NCBI GenBank assembly: GCA_963921195.1
Contig: OY992536.1
Location: forward strand, 90,253,007-90,317,006
From: Pegoplata infirma
Taxonomy: Eukaryota; Arthropoda; Insecta; Diptera; Anthomyiidae
Direction: 5' to 3'
DNA: 64,000 bases
Shown here: in pieces, positions 31,126 to 42,900 of the stretch
Layout: every line of letters starts with the position of its first letter
Position numbering within the stretch: position 1 is the stretch's first letter
The notes under the pieces: generated by a model
Database searches by the model: none
The model's input: the letters and a program-made list of their open reading frames with translations, nothing else
Told to the model about the DNA's origin: nothing
Program-made: the position numbers and the translations under genes

Positions 31126-32573
31126 CACGCAAAAAAAAAATCTGTGTAAGATTGAGCAATCCTACTTGGTAAAACTTTTTTCACACCAAAAAAAAAAATT
31201 TACCAAATTTTTGCTAATATTATGCTTGTCGATGTTAAAGTAACATAATTCATTTTTTATGTAAAATAACCAAGTAGCTTGCTCAATAACGCAAATTACC
31301 TGCACAAAAATTTATCGAAAGAAAACAACAAAAAAAAAACAAAACAAATACAGACCGCCATATTCATTTTGTATTTTTGTGTGCGTGCGTTGTTTGTTTA
31401 TTTTTTGTGTTATAAAAACGTAAAAAGGAAATTGATATATAAAATAAAAATAAATTAATACATAAATAAAAATAAATAATTAGTTTTCTAAAAGATAAAT
31501 AAATGTAAGATAAAAGAATGTTAAAGTTAATTTTGCTTTCATCACTTAATACCCTATTCACACTTACAGTTTTAAATCGTTTTTAGCAATTATTTTTAGC
31601 ATTTTCTGTCAATATACTGTAATAGCATAAAGAAGGTGCTAAAAATATTGCTGCTAAAAACGATTTAAAACTGTACGTGTGAATAGGGTATAAAACACCA
31701 TTCAATAAGAAAAACCAATGGAGTCCCAGACGTATGTTTCGATGAATAACAAATGGAATGATAAAGTGAGTATACCCGCATTCCGAAGACACCAATAAGG
31801 TTTAATAGATTTTTAGTTAAAAATTAGTGTTTGGTAATAATTTTATATTTTTACAGGGTCTGCTAAATAAATTTTGGAAGCTATGGAGAATCCTTCACTA
31901 CAATAAAGAGCGTGGACACCAATCCTGCCTTTAGTTATAAAATTAAAACCTAAAAACCCAAAGCCAAGGGAGTCCATACCTGTTTTAATGAGTTACAAAT
32001 GGAATGACAAAGTAAGTGTTCCTCCTTACCAAGAGACCAATGGGGTTAACCAATTTTTAAATTAAAAATTTATGTTTTGTAATAATTTTCTATTTTTACA
32101 GGATGCTTTTAAATAAATTCGTCAAGCTATAGCGGATCCTTTACTTCTAGAAGAAGCGTAGGCAGCAGTCACTCGAGAAAATTGTACAAAAAGGGTCAGT
32201 TGGTCGGTGGTAAATTAAATCCTACACAACATTTATTATATTAATATGGATTTATTCTGTGAAAATTTTAAATTCAACAAATATACAAATTTTTACAAAA
32301 ATTTATTGAAAATTTATTTTAGCATAAATGTGGTAATTTTTAGCATTATTTTTAGTCAGCTTTTCCAATAGTTTTGGTATATTTCACCATATTTTTTTTG
32401 GTGTTTTTTACCAAGTTTTTGCTTAAATAGCATTAGCATTTTCTTCAAAATTTTTTACATAAGTGTTTTGGCTAAATTACGAAAACTACTTCGTCGGTTG
32501 TAGTTTTAGCATATTTTTGGTAAAATTATGCCAGATTTTTGCTCACTCCGACACAAGTTTTTTTTTTTGCGTG
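31126..32573 (-). mobile_element. TA-target element L, copy 3 (inverted) with nested MITE
   Basis: Inverted copy of 4205-5568 flanked by TA (31124-31125, 32574-32575). The family A MITE at 31550-31690 is inserted in it. This confirms the element's limits independently of copies 1 and 2. Confidence 0.82.
31550..31690. mobile_element. family A MITE with TAA duplication
   Basis: 141-bp palindromic element TACCCTATTCACAC ... GTGTGAATAGGGTA, flanked by TAA (31547-31549, 31691-31693). Uninterrupted copies of element L read (inverted) CACTTAAAACACC at this site. Confidence 0.88.
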
Positions 32574-32586
32574 TAGTGAACAGTAA

Positions 32587-32717
32587 GTGTTTCTTCACAA
32601 TACAGCAGCAAGCAGCAGACAGCAAAATTTTTACATGTATTTTGTTGTTGCCGAAACAACAAAATACATGTAAAAATTTTGCTGTCTGCTGCTTGCTGCT
32701 GTATTGTGAAGAAACAC
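32587..32717. mobile_element. 131-bp hairpin MITE (family K)
   Basis: Two perfect 63-base arms (starting GTGTTTCTTCACAATACAGC) around the 5-base loop GCCGA, flanked by TAA on both sides (32584-32586, 32718-32720). Confidence 0.88.
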
Positions 32718-32754
32718 TAAAAAGAAAAAGTATTTGCTGCATCTTTATACGAAA

Positions 32755-33086
32755 GTGTTTCTTCACAATACAGCAGCAAGCAGCAGACATCAAAATTTTT
32801 ACATGTATTTTGTTGTTGCGGACACAACAAAATTCATGTAAAAAATTCGCTGTCTGCTGCTGTACAGTGAATCAAGCCGACCGGCTCAAAATCGGCTGCG
32901 CGGCGCCGCCGGCCAATTTTTAACCTTCTTTCGCTCCGCCGCCTTTCAAAAAACAGATTTTACAACAAAAATAGAACAAAAAAGTTCAGCCGACACTGAG
33001 CCGCCGCTGAGCAAAATTGGTCGAGCCGCCGCCTCCGAAAATTTTGGGTCGGCTTGATTGACTGCTGCTGTATTGTGAAGAAACAC
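32755..33086. mobile_element. family K copy 2, split by a GC-rich insert
   Basis: A diverged hairpin copy (GTGTTTCTTCACAATACAGC ... GTATTGTGAAGAAACAC) interrupted near its right end by the GC-rich element at 32870-33059. Confidence 0.75.
32870..33059. mobile_element. GC-rich inverted-repeat element
   Basis: Perfect 13-bp ends AATCAAGCCGACC and GGTCGGCTTGATT enclose sequence with CGCGGCGCCGCCGG, GAGCCGCCGCTGAG and GTCGAGCCGCCGCC, far richer in G+C than anything around it. About 190 bp, no open frame of note. Confidence 0.75.
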
Positions 33087-33500
33087 AAAGAGAAGAAAAA
33101 AATTATTATTAGAAAAATAAACAAATAAAAACTAAAGAAGTGTAAAAACGATTTGTTTTCATTTGCTTTATTGATTTGTATGTGGTAATCAATATTTCAG
33201 TCATTAACAAATTAAATTAAGAACTTTTAATAAACTGCCGGAAACAGTTTTAAAAAGCGCCATCTAGTAAACAGATGATGTATCTTTATTATAACTGTCT
33301 TTGCTCTTTCCGGCAGTTCATTGAAAGCTCTTAATTTCATTTGTACATTACTGAAATCTTGATAAAAGACATAAAAATCAATAAAGCAAATAAAATGAAA
33401 TCATTTTTACACTTTAGTTTTTATTTGGTTATTTTTCTAATAATAATTATTTTTTTCTTCTCTTCCGTTTCCGGAATTTACGGGAAAAAATAAGCATACG
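33087..33500. repeat. repeat J, inverted pair
   Basis: An inverted copy (33087-33262) followed by a direct copy (33290-33500), forming a large foldback. Confidence 0.65.
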
Positions 33501-33504
33501 CATA

Positions 33505-34560
33505 TACCTTTTGACGTTTAATAAAAACAATGCAACATAAAGGAGAACAACAACAAAGCAAACAACAAAAGAGAAAAAAGTTTTTAAACTATCAATAGTG
33601 CGTATTATATGGCATTCACACTAGCGACCTTAAACAAGTTGTTCAACAAAACACCAGTAGCAGAATAAAAACGTAATGGACACAGAACAAAGACTTTTTT
33701 TAAACATCCCACTCTTGAACACTTCAAAACAACAAGTGTGAACTCCGTATTATCTTTAAAAAAACGTTAAATAAAGCAAAATCAATAATAAATTTAATTA
33801 AATAAAAGACCAATTCCATTTTTTATAAACAAAGAATATAATTTGATATTAAATACGTGTGAGATGAGCACAGTACATGAGTAGTAGTATCACAGAGTTG
33901 CATCTGATGGGTGTAAGTATTAGTGACAGCACACGGTGTAACTTTTGACGTTTCATACAAAACGTAAACAAACATCATAAATACATGCACAAAAGCTCAC
34001 ACGTACAGGCACACATGTACTAGGCAGCGATGATCATTCTGTACTAAAAACCATACCACCATATTGGAAAGTACGCAATTAGCACCAATGTTTGCATACT
34101 AGTCTGTACTGTGGAGATGAGGAAGAACAAGCATTTTGCCACCATATTGGAATATAAATCAAATACAACACTGCGTACAATAGAAAAGATTAGAAGGTAC
34201 GCAGTGTTGTATTTGATGTATTTTCCAATATGGTGGCAAAATGCTTGTTCTTCCTCATCTCACACGTATTTAATATCAAATTAGATTCTTTGTTTATAAA
34301 AAATGGAATTTGTCTTTCATTTAATTAAATTTATTATTTATTTTGCTTTATTCAACGTTTTTTTTAAGATAATACGCAAAATTGATAGTTTAAAAACTTT
34401 ATTTTTCTCTTTTGTTGTTTGCTTTGTTGTTGTTCTCCTTTATCTTGTATTGTTTTTATTAAACGTCAAAAGTTACATAATGTGCTGTCACTAATACTTA
34501 TTCAAGCGAAATACGACTCTGTTTCATTTCTATTTTTTTCTATACTGCGTACCTTCTAAT
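33505..34560. repeat. host repeat D, two copies in inverted orientation
   Basis: 33505-34190 reads like 3910-4200 plus extra sequence, with a family E MITE (33607-33752, TTA on both sides) inside. 34190-34556 is the inverted copy and lacks the H1 and L insertions present at 3.4-5.6 kb. It is the empty-site reference for both. Confidence 0.75.
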
Positions 34561-34571
34561 CTTTTCTATGC

Positions 34572-34710
34572 CCTGGGGGCTAATTATGTAACTTGTTAAT
34601 CGTCATCGTTAGCTCATTATTCTATTACCATAAAATTACACTATATGGTAATGGAATAATGAGCTAACTATACGATTTGACGACTACCAAGTTACATAAT
34701 TACACCCCAG
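34572..34710. mobile_element. MITE family B copy 6
   Basis: CCTGGGGGCTAATTATGTAA ... TTACATAATTACACCCCAG with the family's inner palindrome. Confidence 0.78.
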
Positions 34711-34959
34711 AGTCTTAAACAACTTGTTTAATGTCGCAAGTGTGAACTCCACATTATGACCAGTGGATACATAATACTTAAGGCACAGACTATAAACAGA
34801 CTCGACAGTAGAGTTTTATGAGAAAAAATGGGGGGAAACTAAGCGATTTTAGGAGAAAACAGAGCGGTTTTTAGTCCGTTTTACGCTAACATGGTAACAC
34901 TTTCTACGACTTGGGAGTGAGCGAAACAACAAAAACCGATCTGCCATCAATTTTTCTTA

Positions 34960-35596
34960 TAGTGCGTTTACATTGGATTTATAATCTAGTAAATTGCGAT
35001 TTTAATCTACTTTGCAATCTGTACCGTTTACATTGTCATTTTTTACATTTGAGAAGATTAGGATTGGCATTTATAACAACAAGTTGGTAATAAATGTGTG
35101 TGACTGCGTCAAAAGACAGCGACGGTAATTAGTCGTCGTATGATTAACAAGGACAGTGACGGCGTTTACAAATAACAATGACGGCGGCATACACATACTT
35201 GGCGGCGTCATCAAAACAGCAGGCTTTGTGTCGGTGTTTTTCAGTGTTGGAAAATGCAAATAATAGAAATACAGAGTTGTATCTAACTTTACCAGATTGC
35301 GTTTGCCGATTAGAGTCTATAAGGCCATGTTCACACTACAAGAACTTACCATGGTAAGTTGAGATGATTTTGCAATTTTTATTTATGCTAGTACAATTTG
35401 AGATGATTTTGTAAATCACTATGTGATTTTGTTCAAAGGAAAATCACATAGTGATTTTAAAATCACACTAGTCTGTACACAGTATAAACTACTAGATTGA
35501 AAAAAATAAATTTGTATGGGCAATCTAATAGATTGAAACTGGATTGGAGCCACAATCTACTTTAAGCTAGCTTAGAGGACCAGTGTAAACGCACTA
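34960..35596. mobile_element. family F inverted-repeat element with nested family C MITE
   Basis: Termini TAGTGCGTTTACATTGG and CCAGTGTAAACGCACTA, flanked by TTA (34957-34959, 35597-35599). A family C MITE (35323-35484, TAA on both sides) is inserted inside. 3-bp TTA/TAA duplication fits the PIF/Harbinger superfamily. No transposase frame. Confidence 0.8.
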
Positions 35597-35599
35597 TTA

Positions 35600-36650
35600 T
35601 GGCGCGTTATATTAGTTTTCTCTTTCTAACCTAATTCGTAGAATGATTTGAAAATATTAACCATATGGTTCAGAAATACTTTTTTGACACCTGTCACTTA
35701 TGTCGAGTCTGTATTAGTCTGTGCTTTAGGGTTAATTTTGTTCAAAAATTCTCCATTTGTATGCCACACATAAAAAACTATCCGTTTCCGTTTTACGTGT
35801 TGTCTCTTTCCCTCTTCGATTTACTTTTTCTAAGCACAATGCCAACAACTCTGTTTCATTCCAGTGTTGTATTTTATCAAGAATACAACGCTGTACAACA
35901 CTCTATTACAATTTTATTGCAGTTTTATTATAGCAGTCTAGTTCTGTGTGTTTTTTCATTATTTGGTTGCAAAGAAGCCGATTAGATTTTTTATGTGTGT
36001 TCTTAATACGGGCTATTTTAACGCAAATTTATCGGTTAAAAAACTAAATTTATTTTATAAAACAAATAATAAAGTAAAATTTAAATATCCATGAAGAGTT
36101 CACGCCAAAATTAAAGGCGCTGATCAATGTGAAAGTGTATGAAAAATATAATAAATATTAAAGTTGACACAAGTGATTACTCTTACGTTTCTTTTTATCC
36201 ACCAATAAAAGCAGGCAGCATTTTTTCGTTCATTTTTCGTTTCGCTTGTACATTCATATTCCACCTCATTCCGTGTAGAGGCGGACGACGTGAAAAATTT
36301 ACATTCAGAAAAAAAAAACGAAATTAATAAGTTTAATTATTATATACAGAAAATTTGCAATAGAAAATTGTGAAAAATACAAGTGCTTTCTTTGTACATT
36401 GTGAAGAAATAAACAGAATATTGCTTTTTAGGTGAGCCGCCGCTGCCGCCGTATTATACACTCGTGGAGTTCCCACTGTGCGTGCTGTACTTCTAAAAAA
36501 ATTACTAGTACTCACATTAACAAGGGTTTGTTTCTTGTATAAGACCCATTACTTTTGCGGTCTCTACATACATTTTTGTGAAAGATTAAAAACAGAAAAA
36601 TTGTTAAAAATTTATACGAAATAATTATATTTTTGACTTGAAGGTAAATA
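35600..36650 (+). promoter_or_regulatory. woc: presumed 5' region and non-coding first exon of woc
   Basis: This is largely free of the repeat families that fill both sides. It contains relatively C/G-rich patches (for example 36260-36300 and 36430-36490) and a possible donor AAG|GTAAAT at 36643-36644. A spliced 5' UTR joining to the acceptor at 39238 would explain the clear TTTTGTTTTAG there. No start site can be proven, and small open frames here have no recognisable protein. Confidence 0.3.
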
Positions 36651-37680
36651 TTGCAATCAAAATGTTTTTTTTTTTTTCATGTCTTTTTTTTATTTTTTTG
36701 TTCTTTTTCTTTATTGCCCTACTGTCTGTCATTAAAAATTGTAGGAGATTATGTGTAGAGTAGCTTGTTTTATTTCGTTTCTTCGTTTTGTATGTATGTT
36801 TTATTTTTTCTTCTGTCTCATTATCGTGAATGTGAGTCGTTGTTGCTCTGTTGTATATGTATACGTAGTTGTTGTTACTATTTTTTCTTTGCGCATCACA
36901 ACGGCGGGAAAAACAATTTTAAGGTGACCATACAAGTTTGTTTATGCATTTTTGTTGTATACTTTCTTTATTCTAAAGTTACAAAAGATGATTGTTTATT
37001 TTTTACAATAATGACATTAACCCTTTGAGATGCAGATGCGTTTCCAAATGTGCTGTAATAAAGTTAGCTTTTTGCACTTTGCAAGGTAAAAATTTCTGAC
37101 GTGAATACAATATTGCAATGTTGCAAACATTCCAAGAAAAGCTGTGCTTACATCATTTCACTTGTCAAAAAAAAAAAGCGTGGTATAAGATTTTGTTGTC
37201 AGTCCAAAAAGACTTCATAAAAATCAAGAAAATTAAATTTTTCAAAAAATGGCTGTCTGTTATTAGGTCAGCGATGATTTACACTCAAACAGCTGTTTTT
37301 AAAAATGTCTGTTTATTTTGTTTATGACTTTTTTTTCGCAGTATTAAGATTTTGGTAATAACTTCCTTAAAATCCAAAATTGTGTTAGATGATGTAAACA
37401 CACCATAAGTAATGTTTGCAACTCCACACACCTTTTTTTAAAGTTGCAAACATATATATTTGCCACGTCTTCATGATTGTGTAACATTTTAACAATTTTA
37501 TTGGCGAAAGCTGTCAACATCTATACTTAGGCTGTGTTGTCACTTGATTTTTCAGATTTTCTCATTGTTGTACAATTATTATTTCTAAGAAATAATTAAT
37601 ATGGACTCAAACCGAACTAAATAAAATTTCAGTTATAAAATATACAGTCCAACAATGTATAAACACGATTACATTGCTAA
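36651..37680 (+). other. probable woc 5' intron, no gene seen
   Basis: T-rich, repeat-poor sequence. Several open frames of 60-90 codons have low-complexity, T-rich codons and no recognisable protein. Confidence 0.4.
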
Positions 37681-37688
37681 GTTTAAAG

Positions 37689-38592
37689 TAGTGCCCCCCA
37701 CTTCTCGGTTCTCGATATTCCCGGTTCTGGTACCGGTTTCCCGGTTCTATATATATTCCCGGGAATACCGGTATTCCGGGTTCTGATCCTAGTACCGGTT
37801 CTCAAAAAACAAAAAATATTTAAATTACACTCCGTTATAAAATAACTCTCCGTTACATTTAACTTTTTCATACAAATTTTTGACATAAGCCTCCGTTAAA
37901 TCGGCAGTTAGCAGCTAACTTTTTATTGAGTAATCCGCCCTAATTTTGTATACAGACTAGTGTGATTTTAAAATCACCATGTGATTTTCCTTTGAACAAA
38001 ATCACATAGTGATTTACAAAATCATCTCAAATTGTACTAGCATAAAGAAAAATTGCAAAATCATCTCAGCTTACCATGGTAAGTTCTTATAGTGTGAACA
38101 TGGCCTTATACTGTATACAGACTAGCGTGATTTTAAAATCACCATGTGATTTTCCTTTGAACAAAATCACATAGTGATTTACAAAATCATCTCAAATTGT
38201 ACTAGCATAAAGAAAATTTGCAAAATCATCTCAACTTACCATGGTAAGTTCTTGTAGTGTGAACATGGCCTTAATCAGTATTTCAGAAATATTTAGTTGT
38301 GTTTGTAAAATTATTTAAAAATTCATGTAACTATTTTTTCCTAAATTCATAAAAAAAAAATGGAAATGGTGTTTTTCATATGTTTTGTATTTTTTTTGTT
38401 GGTAAAAGCGAAAAAATGTTAATTGCACAAAATTTTGCAAAATATACATACCGGTAATACCGTCACCACCGGAACCGGTATTCCCGAGAGTACCGGGAAT
38501 AATTCAAGAACCGGGAAACCGGTACCATTTTCCGGTAATACCGAGAACTGGTAATACCGGTATTCGGTACTACGGTACTGACCTAGGCACTA
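37689..38592. mobile_element. hAT-like element H6 (ACCGGTA / CCCGG words)
   Basis: Termini TAGTGCC and GGCACTA between exact 8-bp duplications GTTTAAAG (37681-37688, 38593-38600). Both ends are dense in CCCGG, ACCGGT and GGTAATACCG. The words resemble those of H4, so H4 and H6 may share a transposase lineage. Two tandem family C MITEs (37946-38105, 38109-38270) sit inside. Confidence 0.85.
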
Positions 38593-39227
38593 GTTTAAAG
38601 GTTATATATACCTTAGCTTTTTAGGTAAAATATCATTGATAAATAGGTGATATTACGTAAATAATTTATTCAAAGTAACTTCTAAAGTTACGCAATTTCA
38701 CTATTTTCTAAGCCATCTAAAAAGTTATTGTTTTGGGAGCCTACAAATATTTCTTCCAAAATATAAGGTCAAAAATAATTTTCTTTAAAACGTCTTTGGA
38801 TTAAATATAATAAAAAACGGGAGTAAAATGCTGTTTTCAAGCATAACATAGATTGTGGGAACGCCAATGCCAAGAAAACGTCAAGAAAAAACATAGATTG
38901 TGGGAACGCCAATGCTGTTTGTGAAGATCACCGAATAATTTAAATGTGTTATTTTTGTTAATATAAAATAAAAATGTTGTTTGTGTTTAGAAATAAACAA
39001 ATGTTTGCAAATTTTTAATTTTTTATTTTATTTAAAAATTACAAAAACGCCCAAAAAACCACACTTTTTTAAGGGAGTCTAAAATGACTCGAAAAAGACT
39101 ACAGTATAAAAAAATTTCCCCCTTTTCGATATTTTTTGTATTCATTTTGGAGACTAAATATACAGCTTTTTTGATGAACCACTTTTATACAAAAAATGTT
39201 ATTCTGTTATAAATAATTATTTTTCTT

Positions 39228-39238
39228 TTTTGTTTTAG
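39228..39238 (+). promoter_or_regulatory. woc: candidate 5' UTR splice acceptor of woc
   Basis: A T-rich tract ending in TTTTAG lies 59 bases before the woc ATG. It fits a 5' UTR intron acceptor with the first exon somewhere upstream. Confidence 0.4.
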
Positions 39239-39297
39239 TTAATGTTTATTTATTCCCAATTATTGATTTTTTTGCTTGCCGATAATTCAATAATACA

Positions 39298-39910
39298 ATG
39301 GAAGAGATATCAAGTTTAGATTCATTTCAAACGGACGAAGCGAATTCTTCGGCACGACCAGAATCTGAAAACACCCAACATTCTTACAAGGAAGTTAGAC
39401 GAAACTCACGTAGAGGTCGTGGTGGCGATACCACCAAAGACGATAGTAATCCTCCAGATGAAGAGGGTGGCGATGATTTCGATCAAGTATCAGAAGGAAC
39501 ATTTGAAGTAGATGAAAATTCTAGAGCTACTTCAGGAGGTCAACCACTGGAAGGCGGAGGGGCTGGAAAATCTGGTGATGCTGCTGATGAGGATTTTGAA
39601 GAAGTGGATGCAAATATTTCAGCGAATAATCCACCGGGCCATGAAGATGAATCTGATATGTTAGGTGGAGCCGATAATACTTTGCCACAATCTGGCGATG
39701 AAGATGATGTTATGGAAGTCGATCCGACAGCAGATGATGAACGCAATGACAATGAACAACAAGATGAATCAATGGAACCTTTACAGCAAGAGGGTGATGA
39801 AGAAGATAAAGGTGGTAATGATGATGAAGATAAAGATGTTGTAGATGCAGATGAGGATAAAAACAAAGAGAAGTCTAAGGGAACGGATGCTAATGAACAA
39901 GATGAAGATG
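39298..39910 (+). CDS. woc: woc coding exon 1
   Basis: Starts [10 protein letters not shown] and ends at GTGAGT (39911) in phase 1 after 204 codons. Very acidic (Glu, Asp, Gly), with one basic patch ([10 protein letters not shown], about residues 35-44) that could serve nuclear import. A TTTTGTTTTAG acceptor ends 59 bases upstream at 39238, so this exon probably carries the end of the 5' UTR. Confidence 0.9.
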
Positions 39911-42900
39911 GTGAGTAAAAAAATATCTTAATTTACAATTTTATTAAATGTTAGACATGCGCCGTCTAGGTGTCAGTAGCAGAACTATTTTTATTTTCTC
40001 TCTATATTTTTAACAGGGTCTCGGTACAAATTTTAAACAAATTTAAAATGGGTTAAATGGGTCAAAGTTTGATACAATTTTTGTGACAATTGGTCTGTTT
40101 GTTTAACCAAATTTCTTACTATTTTTACTGCAATTATAATAATGGAATTCACTTCTGCAATTTTAGCAAAAATGCGAAATGTAAAAATTGCAACTTTATT
40201 TGCTTGTTATTTTGCAAATTAAAGCAATTATATTACTATTGAAATAAAATGCGATACGTTATTTGCAACAACGCATCATGTAAAAGGTAAAAGAAAAAAG
40301 TTGATTTAATGCATTTTTTTTTTTAAGTTGCAATATTGCACTGTTGCAGGAGTTAAAAAATTCTGTCGTGAATACCATCAATATTGTGGATAAAATTATA
40401 AAGATCTAAAATTTTGCAGGAGTTAAAAAATTCTGTCGTGAATACCATCAATATTGTGGATAAAATTATGAAGATATAAAACTTTTAAAAAAATAACCAA
40501 AACCTTGTAAAAAAATATTGAAAAGTCCTTTTTTGCTGGCAGAACAAATGTATTTTCAACAAGTAAAAAGTTAAATTCGGGCTTGCCGAATGTAGTGATA
40601 CCCTCCACAATTTCAAAAAGATTATTGCAAAAAACTTTTTTTAAAAGGAAATGACTTTTGAAAAAAAAAAATAAAAAATTTTTTGAAAAAAAATTTCCGC
40701 GAAAAAAAAAAATTGGTAAAAAAAAAATCCGCGATTTTTTTATTTTTTTGTCAAAAAAATATGTTCGTACTTGTTTGAATACTATTTTGTGTTCAATTAT
40801 GTTCACATTTGTCAACCAGCAACCGAATTATAGCATTTTGTATTTTTAGGTTATGTTGAATGTGCTAAAATGTTTGAGGTGTCCTTACATGTTCGTTCAT
40901 AACTTTTGAACCGCTGAACCGATATCGCTCAAATGCAATACCAAACTTCTCGGGAGAACTTCCAAGAAATATTTTAAGTTTCAGTCATATCCGTGTAGTA
41001 TTTTGGTCGTGATCACCATTTCTACAGGCAGACGGACATCGCTAGAATGTCTTAAAATCGATAGGGGATCATGAATATATATACTTTATGGGGTCTCAGA
41101 CCGATATTTCGATGAGTTACAAACGGAATGACAAACTTATATATACCCTCTATCACTAGAGTGGAGGGTATAAAAATACATTTTTGTTTTTAAATATTCT
41201 CTAAAAAGAGAGGATTTTTTGTTGGTTTTCCAAAATTTTAATACTAATATTTTAATTCGATATGCGTGATATTAAACACAAATGTAAAAAATGACAATTG
41301 GAGTTTAAATAAATTAAAAAGTGATTATCTTTAATATATCCACACCACTCTGTGGTACAGGGTATAATGAGTTTGTGCTGATGTTTGTAACTACCCGAAA
41401 TATTGGTCCTAGACCTACCTTCAAGTATACCGATCGACTTTGAATCACTTTTTGAGTCGATTTAGCGATGTCCGTTCGTCCGTCTGTCCATCTATCGGTT
41501 TAAGCACGATACAAGTCGCAATTTTCAACCAATTGACTTGAAATTTGAAATTTAAGCATCTTTTGGCCCAAGGACGAAGCCTATTGAAATTGAAAAAAAT
41601 CGGTCCATGTTCAGACCTAGTCCCCATACAAACGCCCCCTTTAGATTAGGCTTAAATGACTCTAACAACTGTATTTTAATATATATCGCTTTGAAATTTT
41701 ACAGGTAATCAAATTGCACGAATCATCATTCCAAATTTCAAAGGAATCGGGTCAGTCCTTCTGGTAGTCCCCATACAAACCACCCTCCCGATATTCACAT
41801 AATTCCCTCAAAATTCCTAAAAATTAAAATATTTGATAACAATTTTATTTTTAGGTGTTAAACGTGTACTTTATTAACCAAATTAAATTGGAATATAAAA
41901 GATTTAACATTTCATCTTAACTAACTCTGCGAAGCCAGATGGCTTATCTGCAGAAAAAAAAAATATCACGCATATCGAATTTGTCCCCCATATCAAAATT
42001 TCGACCGATATTCAGTTAAATCGGTATATTGGCAAAAAAATAAACCAATTCCACGAAAATTTGATCTGTGTGTGTTTTCTGCACTAAATAAAGATCTAAC
42101 AAAAGATAGATCCAATCGGTCCATGTTTGGACTTGAGACCCATTTTCCGGAAAACACTGGTGTAGGGTATCATATGGTCGGTCTTGACCGACTATAACTT
42201 TCTTGTTTTAAATTAGAGAAATAGTTACAATCAGGAAGACCAAACATATGTTCTAAAAAACGGTTTTATGCGCTTAAAATATGCAGCCTAAAACCGAAAA
42301 TATGCTATTAAAATGTGAAAAACATTCTTTTAAAAGTTCAGTTCTTTACTAAAATTCTACATAAAAACGACAAAAAAAAGAAAAATGTTCAAGTTTTATT
42401 TAATAAAATTATAATACAAACCCGTGTAAAAAAAAAATTGATATGGTATTATATCTAAACATATCTCATTCCATATATAATTCCATATCTGAGAAACATA
42501 TCTAATTAGATATGGTAGATCCGAGAAATGGGGACAAATCTCGGATCTAATTGTATCAAAACTGATATAAAAAGATCTAAAATTTTCATATATAATTTTA
42601 AATAATAATATCAATCTTAATACAAAAATTGATCAAAAATAGAATTTCAACGAAATATTCCTGAAAATGTTTAATAATTAAAAATAATAACAAATTTTTT
42701 TTTTTTACTTTTATTTTTATTGATTGAAAAAACAATTAACAATATAACAATTAAACAAAATTTAATTACAAAAATTAAAATTACTTAAAGGAATTATTAT
42801 TATGTATTAAAATACATAAAATGGGAAAAGGTCTATGTTATGTGCATGCACTTTTCTAACAATATGTTTGTGCATTTTCCAAAAATCTCATATTTAAAAT

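Noticed and set aside
32528..32923. 131-codon plus-strand frame
   Set aside because: It runs across the hairpin MITE and element L; translated palindromes explain its length.
35665..35985. 106-codon frame upstream of woc
   Set aside because: T-rich codons, no recognisable domain, and it lies in the probable 5' region of woc. I could not support it as a gene.
39540..39866. Ser-rich minus-strand frame opposite woc exon 1
   Set aside because: Antisense reading of Asp/Glu codons gives poly-Ser; not a gene.
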